From Frisingicoccus sp009929615 (GTDB lineage Bacteria > Bacillota > Clostridia > Lachnospirales > Lachnospiraceae): a stretch of DNA of 64,000 nucleotides. A program made the position numbers and the translations under genes. The notes beneath the pieces are model-generated. The model worked only from the letters and a program-made list of their open reading frames with translations, had not been told where the DNA came from and did not search any database. Location of the stretch: the NCBI GenBank assembly GCA_028692275.1, contig JAQUXR010000003.1, positions 71,269 to 135,268 on the forward strand. Direction: 5' to 3'. This document shows positions 51,400-58,149 of this stretch, piece after piece. Numbering within the stretch: the first letter of the stretch is position 1; each line of letters begins with the position of its first letter.

Positions 51400-51465
51400 A
51401 TGGAAAGTAAACTTGACATTTCCGCCATCCGGTTCTATAATGTAGGTATGGAAAGTAAACTTTCC
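51400..51465 (+). promoter_or_regulatory. Promoter of the XRE gene flanked by two operator copies
   Basis: TTGACA (51413-51418) and TATAAT (51436-51441), 17-base spacing. ATGGAAAGTAAACTT occurs twice, at 51400-51414 and 51448-51462. The second copy extends to the palindrome GGAAAGT-AA-ACTTTCC (51450-51465). The repeats bracket the promoter and abut the -35, as expected for autorepression. Confidence 0.7.
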
Positions 51466-51483
51466 ACAGAGAGGAGGTCTATC

Positions 51484-51687
51484 GTGAAAAATCGTTTAGA
51501 AGAAATCCGCAAGGAACATGGACTAAAACAGGAGGATTTAGCAACCATTCTCGAGGTCTCCAGACAGACCATTGGCTCTCTGGAAAACGGCCGTTATAAC
51601 CCTTCCATTCTCCTGGCTTTTAAGATTGCCAGATACTTTGATATGCAGATTGAAGATATTTTTATCTATGAGGAGGAGCTTTTATGA
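51484..51687 (+). CDS. Small XRE-family transcriptional regulator
   Basis: 67 aa, essentially a lone HTH: RLEEIRKEHGLKQEDLATIL, then VSRQTIGSLENGRYNPSILL and FDMQIEDIF. The GTG at 51484 is chosen because GGAGG lies six bases upstream; the longer in-frame ATGs at 51382 and beyond would run through the promoter and operators. Its stop overlaps the next ATG (ATGA). This compact Cro-like type commonly represses its own promoter together with a small membrane protein. Confidence 0.88.
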   Translation: MKNRLEEIRKEHGLKQEDLATILEVSRQTIGSLENGRYNPSILLAFKIARYFDMQIEDIFIYEEELL

Positions 51688-52115
51688 AATCAAAAAAATT
51701 AAATTATTTAACAGCGGTCGCCGGTCTTATTCTGGCAGGCATCGGTTTATATCTTGTAAAAACCCAGACATCACCTGCCGGTCTTATGCTGACACTCCCC
51801 TATATATGTGTTGGTATCGGATGTGGTTTTTTCGGACATGGTATGGGGAATATCATTTCCCACAATATTATGAAAAACTATAAAGATGAATATAAACAGA
51901 TGGAAATTGAAAAAAATGATGAACGTAATATCGCCATATTGAATGCTTCCAAAGCCAAAGCCTATGATATTATGGTGTTCGTCCTGGGTGCTCTGATGAT
52001 ATCACTGGCACTGATGAATGTGGATTTAATTGTAGTGCTGCTTCTTGTCTTTGCCTATCTCTTTATTCAGGGCTCAGCCATCTATTACCGCTCAAAATTT
52101 GATAAAATAATGTAA
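51684..52115 (+). CDS. Small membrane protein coupled to the XRE regulator
   Basis: 143 aa with four predicted helices: two N-terminal (about 8-50), a hydrophilic DEYKQMEIEKNDERNIAIL linker, and two C-terminal (about 92-135). The linker-plus-helix pattern NDERNIAILNASKAKAYD is reminiscent of DUF2178-like proteins, but I cannot assign it firmly. Translation is coupled to the regulator (ATGA), so it may modulate the regulator or be its main target. Function unknown. Confidence 0.8.
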   Translation: MKSKKLNYLTAVAGLILAGIGLYLVKTQTSPAGLMLTLPYICVGIGCGFFGHGMGNIISHNIMKNYKDEYKQMEIEKNDERNIAILNASKAKAYDIMVFVLGALMISLALMNVDLIVVLLLVFAYLFIQGSAIYYRSKFDKIM

Positions 52116-52122
52116 CTATCAA

Positions 52123-52155
52123 AAAATGCTTCGCCTTTTTCAGACGAAGCATTTT
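52123..52155. terminator. Bidirectional terminator between the XRE pair and uraA
   Basis: Stem AAAATGCTTCG / CGAAGCATTTT with an 11-base loop between convergent genes, with A- and T-rich flanks. Confidence 0.85.
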
Positions 52156-52161
52156 CTATGT

Positions 52162-53421
52162 TTACTCTTCTGCATCATTCGTCAAATGACATTTTTCCAA
52201 AATATAAAAGATAAGGCTTAAGGCCATACCGACAATACATGCCAGCACCATGCCTTTAAGCTGGACATTGCCAATCTTTATCACGATACCGGAAAGTCCC
52301 GTGACAAAGGTGACCGAAGTCAGAATCAGATTTCTGGATTTCCCATAATCCACCTGAGCATCAACAAGAATACGAATACCGGATGCCCCAATCATTCCGT
52401 ACAGTAAAAAGGAAATACCTCCAATAATCGGATTCGGAATCGTCTGAATCACAGCCGCCATTTTCCCGATAAAGGAACATATAATCGAAATAATAGCCGC
52501 CCCTGCGATAACCCGTACACTGTAAACCTTTGTCACCGCCATAACGCCGATATTCTCACCATAGGTTGTGGTCGGAACAGAGCCTATAAAACCGGATAAC
52601 ATGGTTGAAAAATTATCTCCGAATAAGGAACGGTGAAGTCCCGGGTCTTTCAATAAATCTCTGCCTATGATTTTACTTGTAACAACCTGATGACCTATAT
52701 GCTCCGAAGTGATAACCAGGATGACCGGAAGAATAATGAGAATTGCTTCCAGACTGAATTTCGGTGTTTGAAAATTCGGCAGTGCAAAAAAGGGTGCGGC
52801 TTCTACCTGACTAAAGTCCACAATGCCACAGATTACTGCTGCTGCATAACCGGAAAGCACGGCTATCAGAATCGGAATAACCGCCAAAAACTTTTTAAAG
52901 ACGACGGAGCCAAATACTGCGACACCCAGAGTGACGCCAAAGACAATAAGGTTCTTTGCATCCAGTGTGTCATCTAACAAACCTGCTGTCTCCGCAGCTG
53001 AGCCGGCCAGTTCCAAACCAATCAATGCCACAACCGGTCCCATGGCTGCCGGTGGCAGTACCACATCTATCCAGTTTGAACCGAACTTATAAATAATACC
53101 GGCCAGAATACAGCCGATAAAACCTACAACGACAAAGCCTCCAAGGGCATAGGGATATCCCATCTCCTTAATAACTATGGTTGCCGGGGCAATAAACGCA
53201 AAACTTGAACCCAGATAAGCCGGCGCCTTTCCTTTCGTAATAAATATAAACAACAGCGTACCTACGCCATTCATAAACAATACAATCGCCGGATTAATTC
53301 CAAAGATCGCCGGTACCAGAACCGATGCTCCAAACATGGCAAATAAATGCTGTATGCTTAAAGGCAGTAACAGTTTAAATGGCACCTTCTCTTCCACCTG
53401 AATAATTCTTCTGCTCTCCAT
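52162..53421 (-). CDS. uraA: Uracil permease (NCS2 family)
   Basis: 419 aa with 12-14 helices. Opens with VPFKLLLPLSIQHLFAMFGASVLVP, the usual UraA/PyrP beginning, and holds ITSEHIGHQVVTSKIIGRD and TTYGENIGVMAVTKV, the NCS2 substrate-site motifs. Proton-coupled uracil uptake is the likely role. ATG at 53421 has GGAGG six bases upstream. No pyrR-type attenuator is obvious in its short leader. Confidence 0.9.
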   Translation of the reverse strand: MESRRIIQVEEKVPFKLLLPLSIQHLFAMFGASVLVPAIFGINPAIVLFMNGVGTLLFIFITKGKAPAYLGSSFAFIAPATIVIKEMGYPYALGGFVVVGFIGCILAGIIYKFGSNWIDVVLPPAAMGPVVALIGLELAGSAAETAGLLDDTLDAKNLIVFGVTLGVAVFGSVVFKKFLAVIPILIAVLSGYAAAVICGIVDFSQVEAAPFFALPNFQTPKFSLEAILIILPVILVITSEHIGHQVVTSKIIGRDLLKDPGLHRSLFGDNFSTMLSGFIGSVPTTTYGENIGVMAVTKVYSVRVIAGAAIISIICSFIGKMAAVIQTIPNPIIGGISFLLYGMIGASGIRILVDAQVDYGKSRNLILTSVTFVTGLSGIVIKIGNVQLKGMVLACIVGMALSLIFYILEKCHLTNDAEE

Positions 53422-53499
53422 AACCAACCTCCACTACTTTACATTTTAACCCAATTATATCAAAAAAAATGCTTTTATACTACGATAACCCGATAGTGC

Positions 53500-53535
53500 T
53501 TGACATTTATTACTGTAACATTTATAATTACAGTA
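53500..53535 (+). promoter_or_regulatory. Promoter of the redox operon with paired operators
   Basis: TTGACA (53500-53505) and TATAAT (53523-53528) with exact 17-base spacing. Inverted repeat TACTGTAA-N9-TTACAGTA (53511-53535) straddles the -10; each arm is itself near-palindromic (TTACWGTAA). A likely repressor site, possibly for the Rrf2 protein at the end of the operon. Confidence 0.65.
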
Positions 53536-53581
53536 TAAACTGAAACCAAAAATGTTTCAGTTGAGAAGGAGAAGTGGTATA

Positions 53582-54946
53582 ATGAAGAAGTATGATGTGA
53601 TTATAATTGGTTTTGGTAAAGGTGGTAAAACATTAGCAGGTAAATTTGCATCCGAAGGTAAAAAGGTTGCCCTCATTGAGAAAGATGAAAAAATGTATGG
53701 TGGTACCTGCATTAATGTGGGCTGTATTCCTTCAAAATCACTGGTAAACAGTTCTCAGGTGCCCCACAGTCATTCCCGAAGAAGTTTTCGCGATATGACA
53801 ACTTTCTATAAAGACTCTATTGAAGAGAAAGAAAAACTCGTAACCATGCTTAGAAATAAGAACTACTATAAACTCCATGACATGAAACTGGTGGATGTCA
53901 TTCACGGTGAAGCCTCCTTCCTTAGTACTCATGAGGTACAGGTTGTGATGAGTGAAGAGCCGTTGGAACTTGAAGCTGAACAGATTATTATTAATACCGG
54001 TGCTACTCCGGTTATTCTTCCGATTAAAGGCATCCCCGGCAACCCTTTTGTTTATACCAGTGCTTCTTTAATGGACTGCTCGACACTGCCTAAACATCTT
54101 GTTATTGTTGGCGGCGGATACATCGGTTTAGAATTTGCTTCCATCTACAACGGTCTTGGCAGCGAAGTAACGGTTCTTCAAAATGAAGATATGCTGATTC
54201 TAAGAGAAGACAGAGATATGGCTGCTGCCATTCAGGAATCTCTTGAAGCCAAGGGTGTTATTTTCAAACTTGGTGCTCAAATTCATTCCATTGATGCCGA
54301 AAAAGATTTTGCTGTTGTAAGCTATGCCTGGGACAGACGGGAACACAAACTTCCGGGGGAAGCCATTCTTCTCGCCACCGGACGGAAGCCGAATATTGAA
54401 GGTCTCCATCTTGAAAATGCCGGCATAAAAACAACTGCCCGAGGTGCCATCGAAGTGAATGATAAGCTGCAGACGAATATTCCAAATATATGGGCTATCG
54501 GCGATGTCAATGGCGGTCTCCAGTTTACTTACATATCTTTGGACGACTCCCGTATTGTATGGTCTGCCCTTCATAATCAGGACTATGACAGACAGCTTCG
54601 AAAAGCCGTTCCCTACAGTGTCTTTCTCTCCCCTTCCTTTTCACGGGTTGGATTAAATGAAGATGAAGCCCGCAATGGCGGTTATGATTTCCGGGTAGTA
54701 AAAATGCCTGCTGCTGCCATTCCAAAGGCTCAGGTCCTTGGTAAAACCACCGGCCTTTTAAAAGCAATTATCGATAATAAAACAGATAAAATTCTGGGAT
54801 GCATGCTTTTCTGCGAAGAATCCCATGAAATGATTAACATTGTGAAGCTTGCCCTGGATATGGATATGCCGTACCAGATGTTAAGGGACCAGGTCTTTAC
54901 CCATCCTACAATGAGCGAAGCTTTAAACGATTTATTCAGTTTATAA
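53582..54946 (+). CDS. Pyridine nucleotide-disulfide oxidoreductase (class I, mercuric reductase-like)
   Basis: 454 aa flavoprotein. FAD motif KYDVIIIGFGKGGKTLAGK at the N-terminus, redox-active disulfide in GGTCINVGCIPSK (near residues 42-47), NAD motif VIVGGGYIGLEFASIY and second FAD motif IWAIGDVNGG, then a dimerisation domain ending FTHPTMSEALNDLF. It should pass electrons from NAD(P)H to a disulfide or thiol substrate. The His-Glu pair of lipoamide dehydrogenase is partly retained (FTHPTMSE). AGAAGGAGAAG before the ATG at 53582. First gene of a five-gene operon. Confidence 0.9.
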   Translation: MKKYDVIIIGFGKGGKTLAGKFASEGKKVALIEKDEKMYGGTCINVGCIPSKSLVNSSQVPHSHSRRSFRDMTTFYKDSIEEKEKLVTMLRNKNYYKLHDMKLVDVIHGEASFLSTHEVQVVMSEEPLELEAEQIIINTGATPVILPIKGIPGNPFVYTSASLMDCSTLPKHLVIVGGGYIGLEFASIYNGLGSEVTVLQNEDMLILREDRDMAAAIQESLEAKGVIFKLGAQIHSIDAEKDFAVVSYAWDRREHKLPGEAILLATGRKPNIEGLHLENAGIKTTARGAIEVNDKLQTNIPNIWAIGDVNGGLQFTYISLDDSRIVWSALHNQDYDRQLRKAVPYSVFLSPSFSRVGLNEDEARNGGYDFRVVKMPAAAIPKAQVLGKTTGLLKAIIDNKTDKILGCMLFCEESHEMINIVKLALDMDMPYQMLRDQVFTHPTMSEALNDLFSL

Positions 54947-54989
54947 CCCAACACCCCACTCATAAAATAAAAAAGCGAGGTATTTTACA

Positions 54990-55919
54990 ATGAAAAAGAA
55001 AATGAATATAATAGTATCAGGACTGCTCCTACTCGGAGCTGTCGCACTGACCGGCTGCGGTGTGCGAAAACCAACGACCGCCGACTCTATGGCGGCTGAC
55101 AGCTCAAAAACAGAAACAACAATGGAAACAACAATGGCCTCCTACCAGAAAATTTCTGCCGAAGATGCAAAAAAACGCATCGATTCCGGTGACAGTCTTA
55201 TCATCCTCGATGTAAGAAATGCCGACGAATATGAAGAAAAACATATCCCCGGTGCTATCCTCATCCCAAATGATGATATTGGTACAGAGCCTTTAGATGC
55301 TCTTCCTGATTTGAATCAGGAGATTCTCGTATACTGCCGAAGCGGCAACCGGAGTGCTCAGGCTGCAAAGAAACTTATTGAAGCAGGCTATACAAAGGTT
55401 TATGATTTTGGCGGCATTGGTGACTGGACTTATGAAACAGAATCAGGAGCTTACGAATCTATGGCCATGGAAGCTACGGCTTCAGAGGGTCTGCTTGGCA
55501 CCTTTCATACAGCCGATATTAACGGCGAGCCTGTAACTCAGGACGTTTTCGCCCAGTCGAATCTGACCATGTTAAACATCTGGGGAACCTTCTGCTATCC
55601 TTGTATTCAGGAAATGCCGGATATCGGTCAGTTATCTGAAGAATATAAAGACCGTATGCAGATTATCGGCTTAATCAGTGACGTTACACAGCCCGAAGAT
55701 AAAGGAGCTCTGGAAATTATCGAATATACCGGTGCCAATTATCTTCACATTGTGAATTCTGTAGATTTAATGAATGGCTATGTCGGCCAAGTACAGCTGG
55801 TACCCACAACTGTTTTTCTGGATAAAGAAGGAAAACAGGTTGGAAGTGTCTATACCGGCTCTCAAAGTAAAAGTTCCTGGGAACGTATTATTAAAGAAAT
55901 GTTAGAAAAGGTCGAATAA
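54990..55919 (+). CDS. Rhodanese-TlpA thioredoxin-fold lipoprotein
   Basis: 309 aa. Signal peptide with lipobox ALTGCG (Cys near residue 23), Ser/Thr-rich linker, then a rhodanese domain (about 50-150) with active Cys in YCRSGNRSAQ, then a TlpA/ResA-type thioredoxin domain (about 165-309) with GTFCYPCIQEMP. A two-domain, surface-exposed thiol protein that could move sulfur or reduce disulfides outside the membrane. The combination with a cytoplasmic flavoprotein and a membrane Fe-S protein in one operon suggests electron flow across the envelope. Confidence 0.9.
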   Translation: MKKKMNIIVSGLLLLGAVALTGCGVRKPTTADSMAADSSKTETTMETTMASYQKISAEDAKKRIDSGDSLIILDVRNADEYEEKHIPGAILIPNDDIGTEPLDALPDLNQEILVYCRSGNRSAQAAKKLIEAGYTKVYDFGGIGDWTYETESGAYESMAMEATASEGLLGTFHTADINGEPVTQDVFAQSNLTMLNIWGTFCYPCIQEMPDIGQLSEEYKDRMQIIGLISDVTQPEDKGALEIIEYTGANYLHIVNSVDLMNGYVGQVQLVPTTVFLDKEGKQVGSVYTGSQSKSSWERIIKEMLEKVE

Positions 55920-55922
55920 ATA

Positions 55923-56069
55923 ATGAACACAAAACAAAGAAAATGGATACGGGCAGGCGTTATGGTGCTTGCCCTGGTCTTCATCGTTATTGGCGTAACC
56001 CGCGGCGAAGCCGCTACACTATTCATCAAGGCTGTAAACATATGTATGGAGTGTATTGGAATTGGCTAA
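55923..56069 (+). CDS. 48-aa membrane mini-protein with CxxC (CD1871A-like)
   Basis: 48 aa: basic N-terminus (MNTKQRKWIRAG), one helix (VMVLALVFIVIGV), then TRGEAATLFIKAVNICMECI with the motif CMEC. I recall this as the CD1871A-type CxxC family of Clostridia. It starts three bases after the lipoprotein stop and overlaps the start of the Fe-S gene, so it is part of the operon. The CxxC at the membrane face could relay thiols or bind metal; function unproven. Too short to be called by most gene finders, so easily missed. Confidence 0.8.
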   Translation: MNTKQRKWIRAGVMVLALVFIVIGVTRGEAATLFIKAVNICMECIGIG

Positions 56070-56940
56070 ATTATTAAAACATATAAAAAAAAGAACACGC
56101 CTATGGGTTCAGGTCCTCTTTACGGCTCTGACCAATGGCTATCTTCTTGGATTTGTTAAAGGAAAAATATATACAGGCCCTTCTAAAGCCCTGTGTGTTC
56201 CCGGACTTAACTGTTATTCCTGTCCCGGTGCCTTAGGTTCCTGCCCCATCGGCTCTCTTCAGGCAGTTCTGGGAAGCCGGAGCTATCACATTTCTTTTTA
56301 TGTGATAGGTTTTCTCATGCTTGTAGGCTCCTTTTTTGGACGTTTTGTCTGTGGCTGGCTCTGTCCTTTTGGACTGGTCCAGGATTTATTACATAAGATT
56401 CCATTTCCCGGGAAAAGAAAAAATCTTCCCGGGCATCGGGTGCTGGTCTGGCTTAAGTACATTATTTTAATTGTATTTGTCATTCTTCTCCCCATTTTTG
56501 CAACAGATTTTCTCGGTTTGGGCAGGCCCTGGTTCTGCCAGTATATATGTCCAAGCGGAACCCTCGCAGCAGGTCTTCCACTTGTTATAACCAACGAACC
56601 ACTCAGAGCCGCTATTGGCTTTCTTTTTACCTGGAAAGTGAGTATTTTAATTCTTACTATTATTGGCTCTATGTTTGTTTACAGACCTTTTTGCAAATAT
56701 GTATGTCCTCTTGGAGCCATTTATGGTCTTTTCAATGGCATCTCTCTCTATCGTATGGAGGTAGATGAAAGCAAGTGTATTCATTGCAAAAAATGTCAGA
56801 AAACCTGTAAAATGGATATCCCTGTCTGGGAAAAACCCAACAGTTCCGAATGTATCCGCTGCCGGGATTGTATTCACACATGCCCGACCGGTGCTATTTG
56901 CAGTAAACTAGAAATAATAGAAAGGAAGGCCGAAAATTGA
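56056..56940 (+). CDS. NapH/CcoG-like polyferredoxin membrane protein
   Basis: 294 aa. Four to five helices with two intramembrane-facing CX3CP motifs, CGWLCPFGLVQDLLHKIP and CQYICPSGTLAAGLP, a third CKYVCPLGAIYGL, and a C-terminal bacterial ferredoxin domain: CIHCKKCQKTC and CIRCRDCIHTCPTGAIC. This is the NapH/RdxA type of membrane electron carrier. An N-terminal CVPGLNCYSCPGALGSCPIG is also typical. Start is TTG at 56056 or 56062, both overlapping the CxxC gene end. Likely links cytoplasmic donors to the membrane in this operon. Confidence 0.88.
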   Translation: MELAKLLKHIKKRTRLWVQVLFTALTNGYLLGFVKGKIYTGPSKALCVPGLNCYSCPGALGSCPIGSLQAVLGSRSYHISFYVIGFLMLVGSFFGRFVCGWLCPFGLVQDLLHKIPFPGKRKNLPGHRVLVWLKYIILIVFVILLPIFATDFLGLGRPWFCQYICPSGTLAAGLPLVITNEPLRAAIGFLFTWKVSILILTIIGSMFVYRPFCKYVCPLGAIYGLFNGISLYRMEVDESKCIHCKKCQKTCKMDIPVWEKPNSSECIRCRDCIHTCPTGAICSKLEIIERKAEN

Positions 56941-57347
56941 CCAGTGAATTTACAATTGGTGTACATGCCCTTGTATACCTCTATCACAAAAATGAAACAT
57001 TATCCAGCGAGGTGTTAGCAGAAAATATATGTACCAATCCGGCCCGTGTACGAAAAGTTCTTGCAAAGTTGAAAATAAAAGGCTTTGTCGATACCCGGGA
57101 AGGTCTACGGGGTGGTTATCATATTGGAATGCCCGCAGATAAAATTACATTGAAAGATATCTGCGATGCCCTTCAGGAGGAAATGGTAAAAGCCTCCTGG
57201 AAATCCGGCAGCGCGGATATGGACTGTCTCGTTTCAAAAGGTATGGCCGGGATTATGGATGGACTCTGCACAGAGCTGAACAGCCTTTGTCTGGATTACT
57301 TAGATCAGCTGACGATTGTCGATATCGAAAAGCGTATTTTCCTTTGA
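56937..57347 (+). CDS. Rrf2-family transcriptional regulator
   Basis: 136 aa. Winged helix typical of Rrf2 (FTIGVHALVYLYHK, then NPARVRKVLAKLKIKGFVDT and GLRGGYHI). Three Cys in the C-terminal half (MDCLVSKG, LCTELNSLC) could hold an Fe-S cluster or sense redox state, although spacing differs from IscR/NsrR. TTG start overlaps the preceding TGA, so it is coupled to the operon. It may bind the TTACWGTAA repeats at the operon promoter; inferred. Confidence 0.85.
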   Translation: MTSEFTIGVHALVYLYHKNETLSSEVLAENICTNPARVRKVLAKLKIKGFVDTREGLRGGYHIGMPADKITLKDICDALQEEMVKASWKSGSADMDCLVSKGMAGIMDGLCTELNSLCLDYLDQLTIVDIEKRIFL

Positions 57348-57355
57348 TTTTTCAT

Positions 57356-57373
57356 TGTCCCCCTAGGTGGACA
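57356..57373. promoter_or_regulatory. TGTCC-N8-GGACA palindrome upstream of the lipoprotein gene
   Basis: TGTCC-C-CCTAGG-T-GGACA, 56 bases before the lipoprotein ATG. Outer arms and total length equal the palindrome at the WYL promoter (37581-37598). AT-rich sequence follows, with a possible TATAAA at 57396-57401, but no clear -35. Confidence 0.5.
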
Positions 57374-57428
57374 CCAAAATCCTATATTATATCCCTATAA
57401 ATAATATTATATAGGAGGGACTTATATT

Positions 57429-58106
57429 ATGAAAAAACAAATGATTACCATGGCAGTGGTTACTGCCATCTGCTTATCCATCACCGCCTGCAGCGGTATT
57501 TCCGAGGCCGACCATGAGTCTGTAAAGACCGAGCTTTCCGGCTTGGAATCGGAGCATGAAAAACTTGAATCGGATTTTAAAGAACTGAAGACGGAGTACG
57601 AATCCTATCAGGAAAAGATGGGACCTTACGAAGAGCTTGAAGAAGCTGATGCTGAAGCCAGATTGAAAGAAATTGAAGAATCCAAAGCTGCTGAATCCAA
57701 AGCTGCTGAAGAGTCCAAGGCTGCTGAAGAAGCTGCAAAAGCCGAATCCGAAGCTGCCGAAAAAGCCAGACAGGAAGAAGAGGCTGCCCGCGGTTATGAA
57801 ACAGGCATCACCTATGACCAGCTTGCCCGGACACCGGATGATTTTGTGAATCAGAAAGTGAAATTCTATGGCAAGGTTGTCCAGGTTCTTGAGGGCGATT
57901 CCGAAATTCATCTCCGTTTTGCAGTGGATGATAACTACGATACGATGATGTATGTTGCCTACTCCAAAACACTTTTATCCTCACGGGTTCTGGAAGATGA
58001 TTATATTACTATTTACGGAACATCCCTTGGTTTGTACAGCTACGAATCTACGATGGGAGCTACTATTACCATCCCATCTGTCTGGGTAGATAAAATCGAC
58101 CAGTAA
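57429..58106 (+). CDS. Lipoprotein with coiled coil and OB-fold-like C-terminus
   Basis: 225 aa. Signal peptide with lipobox SITACS (Cys near residue 21). Residues about 30-65 form a Glu/Leu coiled coil (LSGLESEHEKLESDFKEL), residues about 85-120 a repetitive Ala/Glu/Lys segment (ESKAAESKAAEESKAAEEAA), and residues about 123-225 a beta-rich domain (YDQLARTPDDFVNQKVKFYG, then IHLRFAVDD, VLEDDYITIYG) resembling small OB-fold domains common in Firmicutes lipoproteins. Function unknown. AGGAGG before the ATG. A WYL-type palindrome lies upstream. Confidence 0.82.
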   Translation: MKKQMITMAVVTAICLSITACSGISEADHESVKTELSGLESEHEKLESDFKELKTEYESYQEKMGPYEELEEADAEARLKEIEESKAAESKAAEESKAAEEAAKAESEAAEKARQEEEAARGYETGITYDQLARTPDDFVNQKVKFYGKVVQVLEGDSEIHLRFAVDDNYDTMMYVAYSKTLLSSRVLEDDYITIYGTSLGLYSYESTMGATITIPSVWVDKIDQ

Positions 58107-58116
58107 CGCATAAATT

Positions 58117-58149
58117 AAAAAGTGCTGTCAGTTTCTGACAGCACTTTTT
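58117..58149. terminator. Bidirectional terminator
   Basis: Perfect 15-base stem AAAAAGTGCTGTCAG / CTGACAGCACTTTTT with loop TTT, serving the lipoprotein gene (+) and the hybrid kinase (-), whose stop codon abuts it. Confidence 0.93.

Noticed and set aside
51269..51400. S-box (SAM) riboswitch upstream of metY
   Set aside because: The leader is short and shows no conserved core or terminator hairpin.
51684..52115. XRE regulator and membrane protein as a toxin-antitoxin pair
   Set aside because: The membrane protein has four helices and no toxin resemblance; gene order and coupling fit an autoregulated regulator pair equally well.
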